A stretch of DNA of 32,202 nucleotides from Sphingomonas pruni NBRC 15498 (GCF_001598455.1 NZ_BCYZ01000053.1:1-32202), one strand, 5' to 3'; shown: positions 18,457 through 26,970, numbered from the stretch's first letter. The notes: a model not told the origin generated them from the sequence alone. A program made the numbers and translations.

Positions 18457-20705
18457 AGCTTGACCGTCAGGTCGGCGTGGAAGCTGCGCTGCGGGAAGGG
18501 GTGGAACAGGAAGTATTTGTCATTGTTGACATTATCCACGCCCAGCCCGAGCACGTAATTCTTCGTGACGACGAATTGCGCGCGCAGGTCGACGACGAAG
18601 AACTTGTAGAAACCCTGATAGGTGTTCCCGTTCACGTCGCTATTGTCGAGCGAGCCGTAGAGCCGGCTCGAATAGCGCGCCGCCGCCGATAGCGACACGC
18701 CGTCGACCGGACGCCAGGTCGCCAGCGCGGTCGCTTTCCAGCGCGGTACGGTCGGGATCAGCTTGCCGATCGCGGCAGGCAGGCCAGGATCGGCGCGCGT
18801 CGTCGCGTCGGCGTAAGTGACGCTGCCCGAAAGATCGAAACGCGGGATCAGGTCGGTGCGGACGAACGCGAATTCTACCCCGCGCGCGCGCGTGCGATCG
18901 ACATTCTGGACGAAGTTCGCCGCCAGCGTGCCCCCGCCCGGCAGCGTCAGCGTACCAGTCTGCGAGATCAGCGCGTCGGTCACGATTTCGTTGAACAGCG
19001 ATAGTCGGAACGACCCTTTCGAATCGACGCGTTCCAGCGCGAGTTCTTCGGAACGTGCATGTTCGGGCTTCAGGTTCGGGTTCGGCACGGCGCCGACGGT
19101 CCCGCTGGTGACCAGCTGATACAGCTCGCCGACCGTCGGAAAGCGCCAGGCATCGCCATAGGAGAGAGTGACTTTCCATCTGTCCGCCGGCCTCCACGCC
19201 AGCGATGCCTTGGGCGAGAAGCGGGCCGTGCTGCGCGATGGCTGGATGGTCGATACCGCCGGCGAGGCGGAGAAATTGACCCCGCCATAGGCATGCCACG
19301 ATTCATAGCGGCCACCGACCGTCACCGTGACGGCGGGGAGGATCGTCCACGCGTCCTGCACCCACAAGGCCACGGTACGCGTCTTGCCGAGCGATCGCTG
19401 GTTGAGCGCACCCGCTGCCCCCTTGATCCAGTCGGCCGTCGCGTAGCGGTTGCTCGCGATTTCGAAACGGTCCCAATGCGCGCCGGCGCTCAGCGCGTTA
19501 CCACCGCGGCTCCAGGCGGCCTTGGCATCCAGTGTGTCCCAGCCGGTACCATCAAGGCGCGTGATGTTGCCCGCGCCACCCGAAAGGGCGGCCGGTAGCG
19601 ACCCGGTTGGTGTGCGCTGTTCGTCGTCGGCGAAACGATATCGCGTCCAGATCACTTGCCAGTCGAGCCCGCCGCCCGTGCCGCTCAGCGACAGCGCGTG
19701 CGACCAGTGACGCTGGCGCGTGAGGTAGGTGCCGCTGGCGAACGAGCTGGACGGATAGACCGGCAGGCCGGTCACGGTCGCCGTCAAATAGCTTTCCGCG
19801 CTGCCATTGGTGCGGTTGAGGAACAGGCCGCCGACATAGGTGAGGCGGATATCCCTGGTGAGGTCGAGCGCGGCCTTGAGCTTGAGCCGGTCCTGCCCCT
19901 GATCCTCCATCCCACCTGCGCCAAGGATCTGGATCGGCTGGCCGAGCTTGTTGCGGTCGGGAACCGCGCCGGTCACGCCATTGCCGGGCGCGCCGCTGAC
20001 ATAGCTGATCGGCTGGCTGTGGCTCGTCACGTGATCATAGCTCGCGAACACCGCCAGCGGCCCGAACCGATCGCCGATCGTCAGCCCGGCCTGATAGGCG
20101 GGATAGGTATCGCGCCGCCCGTACAGGTCATAGGTCTGGACGCTCACGCCTGCCGTCGCCGTCGCCTCGAGCTGGTCGGGCAGGCGCGTGGTGATATTGA
20201 CCACCGCGCCGATCGAATTGCCCGGATAGGCCGCCGAAAACGGACCGTACAGCACGTCGATGCGCGTGACTTCCTGCGGGCTGACGGCGCTCCAGCGCGG
20301 ACTCGCCGACGTGTTGTTGTTGCCGATCAACGCCGAGAGCAACGCGCCGTCGGCATAGATCAGGCTGCGCGCGCTGGCGCCCAGGCCGGCGGTGCGCGTC
20401 GCCAGCGGCGCCTGGGTGTCGCCGATATGGCGTTTGCGCACGATCAGGCTGGGCAGATATTTGATCACGTCCTCGACGTTCATCGCATTGACCGTCCGCG
20501 CGATCGTGCCGGCGTCGATCGACGCGCGGGTGGAGGGCGCGTTCTCGATCGTCTGTTGCTGGCGTTGCGCGGTGATCAATATGTCGTCGCGGTGATCGTC
20601 TCCCGGTGCGGAATCGTCGGCGGCATGCGCTGGCAGCGCGATGGCGCTCGCCATCACGGCGAGCGGGGCGCACCACAGGGTGCGCTTGGCATTAGTCACA
20701 ATCAT
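18453..20705 (-). CDS. TonB-dependent receptor, probable metal or siderophore uptake
   Basis: Outer-membrane receptor of about 750 residues. A signal peptide ends LPAHA. The plug domain starts with DDILITAQRQQQ, a TonB-box-like region, then NVEDVIKYLPSLIVRKRH, VLYGPFSAAYPGNSIGAVVNI (the conserved plug core) and a 22-strand type barrel ending FHADLTVKL. The NPNLKPEHARSEELALE motif is typical of TonB barrels. The neighbours (DUF2946 upstream, PepSY_TM downstream) are those I associate with copper or siderophore receptors, so a metal cargo is inferred, not shown. The start is uncertain: ATG 20705 is used, but AAGGGG is better spaced for GTG 20699, and a TTG at 20726 is also open. All give the same mature protein. 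Confidence 0.9.
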   Translation of the reverse strand: MIVTNAKRTLWCAPLAVMASAIALPAHAADDSAPGDDHRDDILITAQRQQQTIENAPSTRASIDAGTIARTVNAMNVEDVIKYLPSLIVRKRHIGDTQAPLATRTAGLGASARSLIYADGALLSALIGNNNTSASPRWSAVSPQEVTRIDVLYGPFSAAYPGNSIGAVVNITTRLPDQLEATATAGVSVQTYDLYGRRDTYPAYQAGLTIGDRFGPLAVFASYDHVTSHSQPISYVSGAPGNGVTGAVPDRNKLGQPIQILGAGGMEDQGQDRLKLKAALDLTRDIRLTYVGGLFLNRTNGSAESYLTATVTGLPVYPSSSFASGTYLTRQRHWSHALSLSGTGGGLDWQVIWTRYRFADDEQRTPTGSLPAALSGGAGNITRLDGTGWDTLDAKAAWSRGGNALSAGAHWDRFEIASNRYATADWIKGAAGALNQRSLGKTRTVALWVQDAWTILPAVTVTVGGRYESWHAYGGVNFSASPAVSTIQPSRSTARFSPKASLAWRPADRWKVTLSYGDAWRFPTVGELYQLVTSGTVGAVPNPNLKPEHARSEELALERVDSKGSFRLSLFNEIVTDALISQTGTLTLPGGGTLAANFVQNVDRTRARGVEFAFVRTDLIPRFDLSGSVTYADATTRADPGLPAAIGKLIPTVPRWKATALATWRPVDGVSLSAAARYSSRLYGSLDNSDVNGNTYQGFYKFFVVDLRAQFVVTKNYVLGLGVDNVNNDKYFLFHPFPQRSFHADLTVKL

Positions 20706-20747
20706 TCCCCTTGCTGAATCGCTCAAGCTGCCAAAGGCAGCGTCGGT

Positions 20748-21158
20748 TCAGGCGAGGGAGGGCGGTCCGGTGGCGGGAGGCGGGGGAGCGGCAAGGCCGC
20801 GGCCCGGGATGGCCTCGATCGGATCGAGTGCCGGCGCGCCGTCGGGAGCCAAGATCGGCGCGGCGAGCGCAACCAGTGTCGGCGGCGCGTCGGCCACGCC
20901 GAGCCCCGCAAAGGCGCAAACATGGTCGCTGGACTGGCTCTTGCCCGGTACCTTATGATGCAGCTTGCCGTCGGGCGACAACACCATGGTGTCGTCGGGT
21001 CCGGTGCCGTTACAGACGGTGATCTCGATCCCGCCGGCGGCGTTGACCACCGGCATCCACCCTTCGGGAGCGACGCTGCGCGCCAGCAACGCAGCCACCA
21101 GCAACAACAGCCAGCCGAAGCGGCGTCGCATGTCGTGGCGATGGTTGGCGGGATTCAT
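20748..21158 (-). CDS. DUF2946 family protein, first gene of the receptor operon
   Basis: A 136-residue exported or membrane-anchored protein. One hydrophobic segment (FGWLLLLVAALLARSVAP, about 14-31) is followed by the family mark EGWMPV and then GIEITVCNGTGP. A His-rich stretch follows (KLHHKVPGKSQSSDHVCAF) with a cysteine, a possible metal-binding site. The C-terminus is low complexity, rich in Ala and Pro. It ends 42 bases before the TonB receptor. DUF2946 proteins are often found with TonB copper receptors and other metal genes, which supports a metal role for the operon. ATG 21158 is chosen over an internal ATG (residue 10), which has no ribosome-binding site. An upstream extension to 21485 would be antisense to the kinase gene. 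Confidence 0.82.
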   Translation of the reverse strand: MNPANHRHDMRRRFGWLLLLVAALLARSVAPEGWMPVVNAAGGIEITVCNGTGPDDTMVLSPDGKLHHKVPGKSQSSDHVCAFAGLGVADAPPTLVALAAPILAPDGAPALDPIEAIPGRGLAAPPPPATGPPSLA

Positions 21159-21168
21159 TGCGGAGCTG

Positions 21169-21183
21169 CTCTTAAGGTAAGAG
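21169..21183. promoter_or_regulatory. Candidate operator: perfect 6-3-6 inverted repeat
   Basis: CTCTTA-AGG-TAAGAG lies 11 bases upstream of the DUF2946 start, in the 119-base region shared with the divergent sensor kinase gene. An AT-rich patch (TATAAGTAT, near 21199-21207) could belong to a promoter. This is a short dyad, so chance occurrence is possible. Confidence 0.3.
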
Positions 21184-21277
21184 ACGCCGCCAAGGCTATA
21201 AGTATTCCTGCCGAAACGATCGCTCGACACCGCCGGCTTTGCGCGCTTTGGCCAGCGCGTATAAAGGGACCAGCCCA

Positions 21278-22438
21278 ATGGCCACGATTTCGCCCCCCGC
21301 GCCGGCGCCGGCCGACACCGCATTGACGGACCAGAAGCGCCCCTTCTGGACGCCCGCGATCTTTTCGCGCCCGTTCTTCGAGGACAAGAGCCGCGCCTTC
21401 TGGACCCTGCAGGGCGTCGGCTGGGGCGGTTACCTCCTCCTTCGTTCAGTGTCGTCGGTGTCCAACGGCGCGCCGATGACGGCATTGATTCCGGGGATCA
21501 TCGAATCGATCGTCGGCTATTGCATCACCCTGCTGCTTTCGACGCTCTATGGCTATTACCGGCGGCTGCCGCGGATCAGCGCGATCCTGTTGACGGTGGT
21601 GACGCTGGCCGGCGCGACGTTCCTGGCGGCGGTGCTCAACGGCTTCTCCTACAGCATCATGAAGGACAATCCGGGCCTCAATTTCGGCTTGGTGTTCGGT
21701 CAGCTGTTCCTCAATTTCACCGTGCTCGCGGGCTGGTCGGCGCTTTATTTCGGGATCAATTTCTATCTGATCGTCGAACAGCAAGCGGACCAGCTGCTGG
21801 TGCTCGGCAACCAGGCGTCGTCGGCGCAGCTGGCGATGCTGCGCTATCAGCTCAACCCGCATTTCCTGTTCAACACGCTCAATTCGATCTCGACCCTGGT
21901 GCTGCTCAAGGAAACCGAGCGCGCCAATGCGATGCTGTCGCGGCTGGCCGATTTCCTGCGCTTCACCTTGATCTACGAGCCGACCGCGAACGTGACGGTG
22001 GCGCAGGAGGTGCACACGCTCAAACTCTATCTCGAGATCGAGAAGATGCGGTTCGAAAAGCGCCTGCGCCCGGTATTCGAGATCGATCCCCGCGCCGAAC
22101 GCGCGCGCTTGCCCTCGCTGTTGCTCCAGCCTTTGGTCGAAAACGCGATCAAATATGCGGTCACGCCAAGCGAGGAGGGGGCGGAAATCGCAGTTTCGGC
22201 ACGTCTCGTCGGCGAACGCGTCCGGATCACCGTGTCCGACACCGGCCCTGGCTTGATCGAGAGCAAGTTAGGGCCGAGCCTTTCAACCGGCGTGGGGCTC
22301 GCCAATATAAGAGATCGGTTGGCACAGGCGTACGGACCTGACCACCGTTTCGATGCTCGGTCTACACCAGGGGGCGGCTTTGCTGTGGAGATCGAGATTC
22401 CGTACCAGTTGGAAGATCCGAATAGAGAGGCCGCATGA
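21278..22438 (+). CDS. LytS/AlgZ-type sensor histidine kinase
   Basis: A 386-residue membrane kinase. The N-terminal half has about four membrane helices between residues 45 and 165 (for example GIIESIVGYCITLLLSTLYGY and ILLTVVTLAGATFLAAVL). The His_kinase domain carries the phospho-acceptor motif LNPHFLFNTLNSIS with H195. The ATPase part has PLVENAIKYAV (N box), DTGPGL and GVGLANIRDRL (G boxes), so it looks catalytically intact. The signal is unknown; no extracytoplasmic domain is evident. ATG 21278 is chosen for AGGGA at good spacing; a TTG at 21239 is rejected. The stop overlaps the response-regulator start (ATGA), so the two are translationally coupled. Confidence 0.93.
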   Translation: MATISPPAPAPADTALTDQKRPFWTPAIFSRPFFEDKSRAFWTLQGVGWGGYLLLRSVSSVSNGAPMTALIPGIIESIVGYCITLLLSTLYGYYRRLPRISAILLTVVTLAGATFLAAVLNGFSYSIMKDNPGLNFGLVFGQLFLNFTVLAGWSALYFGINFYLIVEQQADQLLVLGNQASSAQLAMLRYQLNPHFLFNTLNSISTLVLLKETERANAMLSRLADFLRFTLIYEPTANVTVAQEVHTLKLYLEIEKMRFEKRLRPVFEIDPRAERARLPSLLLQPLVENAIKYAVTPSEEGAEIAVSARLVGERVRITVSDTGPGLIESKLGPSLSTGVGLANIRDRLAQAYGPDHRFDARSTPGGGFAVEIEIPYQLEDPNREAA

Positions 22439-23232
22439 CCATACGAACTATCCTGGTGGACGACGAAGCGCTCGCGATCCAGGGGCTCGAACTCCGCCTT
22501 CAGGCGCATGACGATGTCGAGATCATCGACCGTTGCGCCAATGGGCGCGAGGCGATCCGCAGTATCAAGACCAATAAGCCCGATCTGGTGTTTCTCGATA
22601 TCCAGATGCCGGGATTCGACGGCTTCTCGGTGATCCAGGGTCTGATGGAGGTCGAACCGCCGCTGTTCGTCTTCGTCACCGCTTATTCCGACCACGCCAT
22701 CCGCGCGTTCGAGGCGCAGGCGACCGATTATCTCGTGAAGCCGGTCGAGGAATCGCGCCTAGCCGACACGCTCGACCGCGTCCGCCAGCGGCTTGCGGAG
22801 AAGCGCACCGCCGAGGAAGTCGAGAAGTACAAGGAAGCGCTGGCCGAGGTCGCGCCGGAAGCGGCCGAGGAAATCGCCGATGGCGGCGAGGTGTCGTCCA
22901 ACCGCTTCGAAAAGCTCATCAACATCAAGGATCGCGGCAAGATCTTCCGCGTCGACGTCGACACGATCGAAGTGGTCGAGGCGGCGGGCGATTACATGTG
23001 CATCAAGACCGGCGACAATACGCTGATCCTGCGCCAGACGATGAAAGACCTGGAAAAGCGCCTCGATCCGCGCCGCTTCCAGCGCGTGCACCGCTCGACC
23101 ATCGTCAACCTCGACCTTGTTCGTCAGGTCAAGCCGCACACCAATGGCGAATGCTTCCTGGTGCTCGACTCGGGCGGCCAGGTGAAGGTCAGCCGCAGCT
23201 ATCGCGACGTGGTCGCGCGGTTCGTTCACTAA
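22435..23232 (+). CDS. LytTR-family response regulator
   Basis: A 265-residue DNA-binding regulator. The receiver domain (1 to about 120) has the acidic pair D9 D10, the phospho-acceptor D55 in LVFLDIQMPG, T82 in FVTAYSDHAI and K102 in YLVKPVEE. A charged linker (about 120-155, rich in Glu, Ala and Lys) leads to a LytTR domain (about 158-264) with INIKDRGKIFRVDVDTIEVVEAAGDYM-type strands, then RRFQRVHRSTIVNLDLV and VKVSRSYRDVV. It pairs with the upstream kinase. Possible targets are unknown; no clear LytTR direct repeat was found near the divergent DUF2946 operon. Confidence 0.94.
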   Translation: MTIRTILVDDEALAIQGLELRLQAHDDVEIIDRCANGREAIRSIKTNKPDLVFLDIQMPGFDGFSVIQGLMEVEPPLFVFVTAYSDHAIRAFEAQATDYLVKPVEESRLADTLDRVRQRLAEKRTAEEVEKYKEALAEVAPEAAEEIADGGEVSSNRFEKLINIKDRGKIFRVDVDTIEVVEAAGDYMCIKTGDNTLILRQTMKDLEKRLDPRRFQRVHRSTIVNLDLVRQVKPHTNGECFLVLDSGGQVKVSRSYRDVVARFVH

Positions 23233-23234
23233 TC

Positions 23235-23379
23235 AAATCCTCCCCAAGCTTGCTTGGGGAGGGGGACCGCCGAAGGCGGTGGAGGGGCCGCAGCCGCGCA
23301 GCGGCGAGGACGGGATTTTCCCCGCCACCATTTGCTGATGCAAATGGTCCCCCTTCCCCATATTCGATGGGGAGGATTT
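23235..23379. repeat. 145-bp structured MITE-like element with 12-bp terminal inverted repeats
   Basis: A perfect terminal inverted repeat, AAATCCTCCCCA (23235-23246) against TGGGGAGGATTT (23368-23379), bounds the element. The left end is a hairpin, CTCCCCAAGC-TT-GCTTGGGGAG (23240-23261). Inner hairpins are ACCGCC-GAA-GGCGGT (23266-23280) and ACCATTTGC-TGAT-GCAAATGGT (23327-23348), and GGGGGACC (near 23261) can pair with GGTCCCCC (near 23346). The right end hairpin is TCCCCAT-ATTCG-ATGGGGA. It has no coding capacity and lies between the regulator and the next gene. Similar elements are frequent in sphingomonad genomes as I recall. Confidence 0.85.
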
Positions 23380-23449
23380 TAGAGACGAATGGTTGACGGG
23401 TTTGGAACAAATTGGCAACAAACGTTCATTCCTTCCCGGGAGAATCGCC

Positions 23450-24202
23450 TTGTCCACCTACGAAACTTTCGCCGCGCTCCACGTCCCAGGCGACCCGCTG
23501 ATCATCTACAATTGCTGGGATCCGGGCAGCGCGGTGGCGATCGCCAAGGCGGGCGCCAAGGCGATCGCGACCGGCAGCTACGGCGCCGCCGGATCGCTCG
23601 GCTTCGGCGACGGTGAGGAAGTCCCGCTCGACCTGGTCTTCGACAATGCGAAGCGGATCATGAACGTCGTCGATGTCCCGGTGTCGATCGACTTCGAGAG
23701 CGGATATGCCCGTGATGCGGCGGGGATCACCGCCAATCTGGCCGGTCTCGCCGCGACCGGCGCGGTCGGCTGCAATTTCGAGGATTCGGTGATCGGCGGC
23801 GAGGGTGTCTATCCGATCGCGACCCAGGCCGATCGCGTCGCCGCGGCGCGCAAGGGGGCGGGCGATGCCTTCTTCATCAACGCGCGGATCGACCTCTACA
23901 TCCGTACGCCGGCCGAACAGCAGGGCGCGTCGACGCTCGACGAGACGATCGATCGCGCCGCCGCCTATCTGGCGGCAGGCGCGAGCGGCATCTTCGTCCC
24001 GTTCCTCCGCGATGTCGCGGCGATCGAGCAGATCGTCAAACGGACCGGCGCGCTGGTCAATGTCCTGCCTGGGGGCGGCGACGTCGATTCGCGCGCGCTC
24101 GCCGATGCAGGCGTCGCGCGGATCAGCTATGGCGGCGGTCCATGGTTCGCGGCGATGGCCTGGCTGGAAGAGCAGGCGCGGTCGGCGACCAACTGGAAAT
24201 AG
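23450..24202 (+). CDS. Isocitrate lyase/PEP mutase family enzyme
   Basis: A 250-residue single-domain TIM barrel. Family marks are YNCWDPGSAVAIAKAGAKAI (about 20-39), GSYGAAGSLGF, SIDFESGYA (about 79-87, Asp and Glu for the metal), CNFEDS (about 108-113), NARIDLY with the conserved Arg, and a C-terminal NVLPGGG. The KKCGH loop of true isocitrate lyases and methylisocitrate lyases is absent; the corresponding place is GGEG. So it is a member of the wider C-C or C-P lyase family whose reaction I cannot name. TTG 23450 is chosen because GGGAG precedes it at good spacing; an in-frame start at 23393 lies against the upstream repeat. Confidence 0.82.
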   Translation: MSTYETFAALHVPGDPLIIYNCWDPGSAVAIAKAGAKAIATGSYGAAGSLGFGDGEEVPLDLVFDNAKRIMNVVDVPVSIDFESGYARDAAGITANLAGLAATGAVGCNFEDSVIGGEGVYPIATQADRVAAARKGAGDAFFINARIDLYIRTPAEQQGASTLDETIDRAAAYLAAGASGIFVPFLRDVAAIEQIVKRTGALVNVLPGGGDVDSRALADAGVARISYGGGPWFAAMAWLEEQARSATNWK

Positions 24203-24279
24203 CCGTCATCCCGGCGAAGGCCGGGATCGCTGGAGAGTTGCGATACGGCCAGAGGCCCCGGCCTGCGCCGGGGCGACGG
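24203..24279. repeat. 77-bp double-hairpin REP-like element, probable bidirectional terminator
   Basis: Two hairpins, ATCCCGGC-GAAG-GCCGGGAT (24208-24227) and GCCCCGGC-CTGC-GCCGGGGC (24255-24274), are enclosed by a short terminal inverted repeat CCGTC (24203-24207) and GACGG (24275-24279). It fills the gap between two convergent genes (lyase-family enzyme and pyrE). Confidence 0.75.
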
Positions 24280-24282
24280 ATT

Positions 24283-24876
24283 TCAATCCAGCGGCTTCTT
24301 GTCCTCTTCGGTCACGCCGAGATCGGTCGCGGTGAACAGCGCGTGTAGCGTGATGCCGCGCTCCTTGAGATTGGCGTCCGCCCCTTGTTCGCGATCGAGG
24401 ATGACGATCGCATCCTTCATGATCCCGCCCGCCGCCTCGATCTGATCGGCAGCCTTCAGGATCGACCCGCCGCTGGTCGCGACGTCGTCGATCAGCACGA
24501 CATGCTTGCCCTGCAACGTCTCACCGCCGGCATCGTCGAGCCCCTCGACCATCAGCGACGTGCCATGTGCCTTGGCCGCCTTGCGCACGAACACCGCGCC
24601 GATTGGCCGGCCGACGTCCCAGCTCAGCGCCGCGATCCCGCCCAGCAGCGGTACCGCGCCCATCTCCAGCCCCGCGACGTAATCGGCATCGAGCCCGTCG
24701 AGCACCGACAACAGCCCCCGCGCGCATTGCGCGGCGCCTTCGGGCGTCATCATCGTCGCCTTCATATTGAAATAGATCCGGCTACGCTTGCCCGAGACGA
24801 GCAGAAAATCGCCGCGCTTGAGCGTGCGCGTGGCGAGTAGCGTGCGAAGGGCTTCGCGGTCGTACAAGGCGGCCAT
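24283..24876 (-). CDS. pyrE: Orotate phosphoribosyltransferase
   Basis: Makes orotidine-5'-phosphate from orotate and PRPP, the fifth step of pyrimidine synthesis. The 197-residue product has the N-terminal SGKRSRIYFNMKATMM region (about 28-43) and the flexible loop VRKAAKAHGTS (about 97-107). The PRPP-binding signature is VVLIDDVATSGGS (126-138). It is the compact form common in this class. The gene has a hairpin just upstream that probably ends the S9 peptidase transcript, so it may have its own promoter. Confidence 0.95.
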   Translation of the reverse strand: MAALYDREALRTLLATRTLKRGDFLLVSGKRSRIYFNMKATMMTPEGAAQCARGLLSVLDGLDADYVAGLEMGAVPLLGGIAALSWDVGRPIGAVFVRKAAKAHGTSLMVEGLDDAGGETLQGKHVVLIDDVATSGGSILKAADQIEAAGGIMKDAIVILDREQGADANLKERGITLHALFTATDLGVTEEDKKPLD

Positions 24877-24895
24877 GGGTCCTCACGGGGCAAAG

Positions 24896-24931
24896 GGAAG
24901 GAGCGCCACCGCAACCGGTAGCGCCCCTTCC
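24896..24931 (-). terminator. Hairpin after the S9 peptidase gene
   Basis: A 15-bp stem (two non-Watson-Crick pairs), GGAAGGAGCGCCACC (24896-24910) with GGTAGCGCCCCTTCC (24917-24931), has a 6-base loop. On the minus strand it is followed by CTTTG, a weak T stretch. It could end the S9 transcript before pyrE; it may only attenuate. Confidence 0.5.
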
Positions 24932-24964
24932 TTCGATCAAGCCCGGCAAGGCGTCAACTGGCGA

Positions 24965-26932
24965 TCAAGCCGGGTTATACTTTGCCAGGAACGCCTCAAG
25001 TTCCTCCAGGAATTGCTGGCGGTCGGCCTGGCGAGTGAAGTGATGGTCGCCCAGCGGCTGTTCGACATAGCGATACGTTGCCCCAGCTGCCTTCAGCCTC
25101 TCTACCATCTCGCGCGATTGCTTGACCGGGACAACCTGGTCGGCCTTGCCGTGCATGATCAGGATCGGCGTGGAGAATTCGGGGGCGAAGTTGATCGGTG
25201 ACACAGCCTTAAGGTCGGGCGCTTGCTTGCGGAGATAGTCCTTGTCTCGGCCGCCGTTGAGGAACGATCCGTCATAACGCAACATCGCCGTCATGTCGGA
25301 AATGCCGGCGAAGGACACCGCGCAGCGATAGATGCCTTTGTCGCGTTGCGCCGCGCGAAAAGCCGCATAGCCGCCATAGGAACCACCGACGATGCACACC
25401 CGCTTGGCGTCGGCGATTCCCTGTTTCGCCGCCCAACCGACGGCGTCGACCAGGTCGTCCTGCATCTTCAGCCCCCATTGGCCTTCGCCAAGCTTGTTGA
25501 ACTTGGTGCCGAAACCGGTCGAGCCGCGATAATTGGGCTGCAGCACGGCGTAACCACGGCTCGCCAGGAACTGAGCCCACCAATCCCATTCCTCGTCGTC
25601 GCGGACCGCCGGACCGCCATGCGGCATCAGGATCAGCGGGAGGTTCTTGGCCTCGCGCCCCTTGGGCAGCGTCAGCACCGCGGACATTTCGGTCCCGTCG
25701 CGTGCGGTGTACCGGACGGTCTTGACCGGCGCGTAGGTCTTGGTGCCGAGCGTCGCGTTGATCGTCGCGAAGACCGACATTCGCCCGTCGGCAGGGCGAT
25801 AAAGATAATAGGCCCCCGCGCTATCCGCCGCGCCGATGTGCACGATCAACACGCTCAGGTCGTTGCTCCACGACACGATATCGGGCCACAGATTGGGAAC
25901 TGCCTTGTCGAGATCGGCCTGGACCTGCGCCAAGGTCGGGTCGAGCCATTTCGTGCGCGTCCGCGTGTCGGTATATTGGAACCCCATCATTTTCGTGCCG
26001 GTCGGGTCGAGAAACGGTGCGCCGACATCATAGCCGGGCGCATCGAAGATCTTGGCGCCGATCTTCATCGTGTCGAGATCGAAATCGTAGACCGCGTCGA
26101 ACCCGTCGGCATCGTCGACCGCGATCGCCTTTCCCGATTGCGGCAGGATCAATGCGGGCAAAGTGCTGAGCGTACTGCCCTTGGCCACGGCACACTCGAT
26201 TGGTTTCAGCGGCCCGCCGGCCTGGGCACGGTACAAGGTGCGATAGGATCGCCTGTCGTCGTCATAGGCAGTGCCCAACCGCACGGTGCCGGCAGTATCG
26301 GCATACCAGTCCATTACATTGGTGGTCGAACTTTGGACGATCTTGCTCTTCCCGGTCGAGATGTCGAAGTCGCGCACCTGCGGCCAGAAATTCTCGTCCA
26401 TATAGATCGAGTTCTGCATCGCGATCAGCGCATGCGGGCTGCCGTCGCGCGCGATCCACAATATGTCGGCGCCATTCTGGCCGGTCGTCGGCGTCGCCAG
26501 GACATTGATCTTGCCGCCATCGGCACGAACGCCGAACGCCCGGCTGACATACCAGCTATCGCCCTCCACCGGCTGCATTTCGCCGGTGCTGAGCAATAGC
26601 CAGTCGTTGTTGACCCACTTCCAGCCGATCAGTTCGAAATCGCCCGGATCGAGCAATTTGGCCTTCGTGGTGTCGGCCAGCGGGATGATCGCCAGCCGCA
26701 TCTTGCCCTGGACCGCGATCCGCGCGGCGACGCGGGTACCGTCCGGCGACAGTGAGGGCGCCTCGATGAACGGTAATTGCGCGAAGGCGGCGGCGGGAGG
26801 CGGGCCGGGATTGGCCGGTGCCGGCTTTGCCTCCGACGCCGGCGCGCTCGGCTTGGCGTCCTGCGCCGATACCGCGGTGATTGCCGGATACAGCGCGGCC
26901 ACAGCCGCGATCGATACGATACGCCCGAACAT
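24965..26932 (-). CDS. S9-family prolyl oligopeptidase-like peptidase, exported
   Basis: A 655-residue serine peptidase. A signal peptide (MFGRIVSIAAVAALYPAITAVSAQ) is followed by an Ala/Pro linker and a beta-propeller-like domain with APSLSPDGTRVAARI and related repeats. The C-terminal alpha/beta-hydrolase domain starts about residue 400. The catalytic triad is visible: Ser518 in VGGSYGGYAAF, Asp598 in HGKADQVVP, and His in GDHHF (about residue 630-631). HGGP (about 437-440) forms part of the oxyanion site. It probably degrades peptides in the periplasm. ATG 26932 is preferred over an upstream start because of the strong GGAGGGGG site just before it. Single-gene unit. Confidence 0.9.
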   Translation of the reverse strand: MFGRIVSIAAVAALYPAITAVSAQDAKPSAPASEAKPAPANPGPPPAAAFAQLPFIEAPSLSPDGTRVAARIAVQGKMRLAIIPLADTTKAKLLDPGDFELIGWKWVNNDWLLLSTGEMQPVEGDSWYVSRAFGVRADGGKINVLATPTTGQNGADILWIARDGSPHALIAMQNSIYMDENFWPQVRDFDISTGKSKIVQSSTTNVMDWYADTAGTVRLGTAYDDDRRSYRTLYRAQAGGPLKPIECAVAKGSTLSTLPALILPQSGKAIAVDDADGFDAVYDFDLDTMKIGAKIFDAPGYDVGAPFLDPTGTKMMGFQYTDTRTRTKWLDPTLAQVQADLDKAVPNLWPDIVSWSNDLSVLIVHIGAADSAGAYYLYRPADGRMSVFATINATLGTKTYAPVKTVRYTARDGTEMSAVLTLPKGREAKNLPLILMPHGGPAVRDDEEWDWWAQFLASRGYAVLQPNYRGSTGFGTKFNKLGEGQWGLKMQDDLVDAVGWAAKQGIADAKRVCIVGGSYGGYAAFRAAQRDKGIYRCAVSFAGISDMTAMLRYDGSFLNGGRDKDYLRKQAPDLKAVSPINFAPEFSTPILIMHGKADQVVPVKQSREMVERLKAAGATYRYVEQPLGDHHFTRQADRQQFLEELEAFLAKYNPA

Positions 26933-26970
26933 GGTTCCCCCTCCAGTGCCCGGCGCCAAGTCTAGCAATG

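Noticed and set aside
20748..21485. 245-residue version of the DUF2946 protein
   Set aside because: The upstream extension runs antisense through the kinase gene; the family-like N-terminus begins at ATG 21158.
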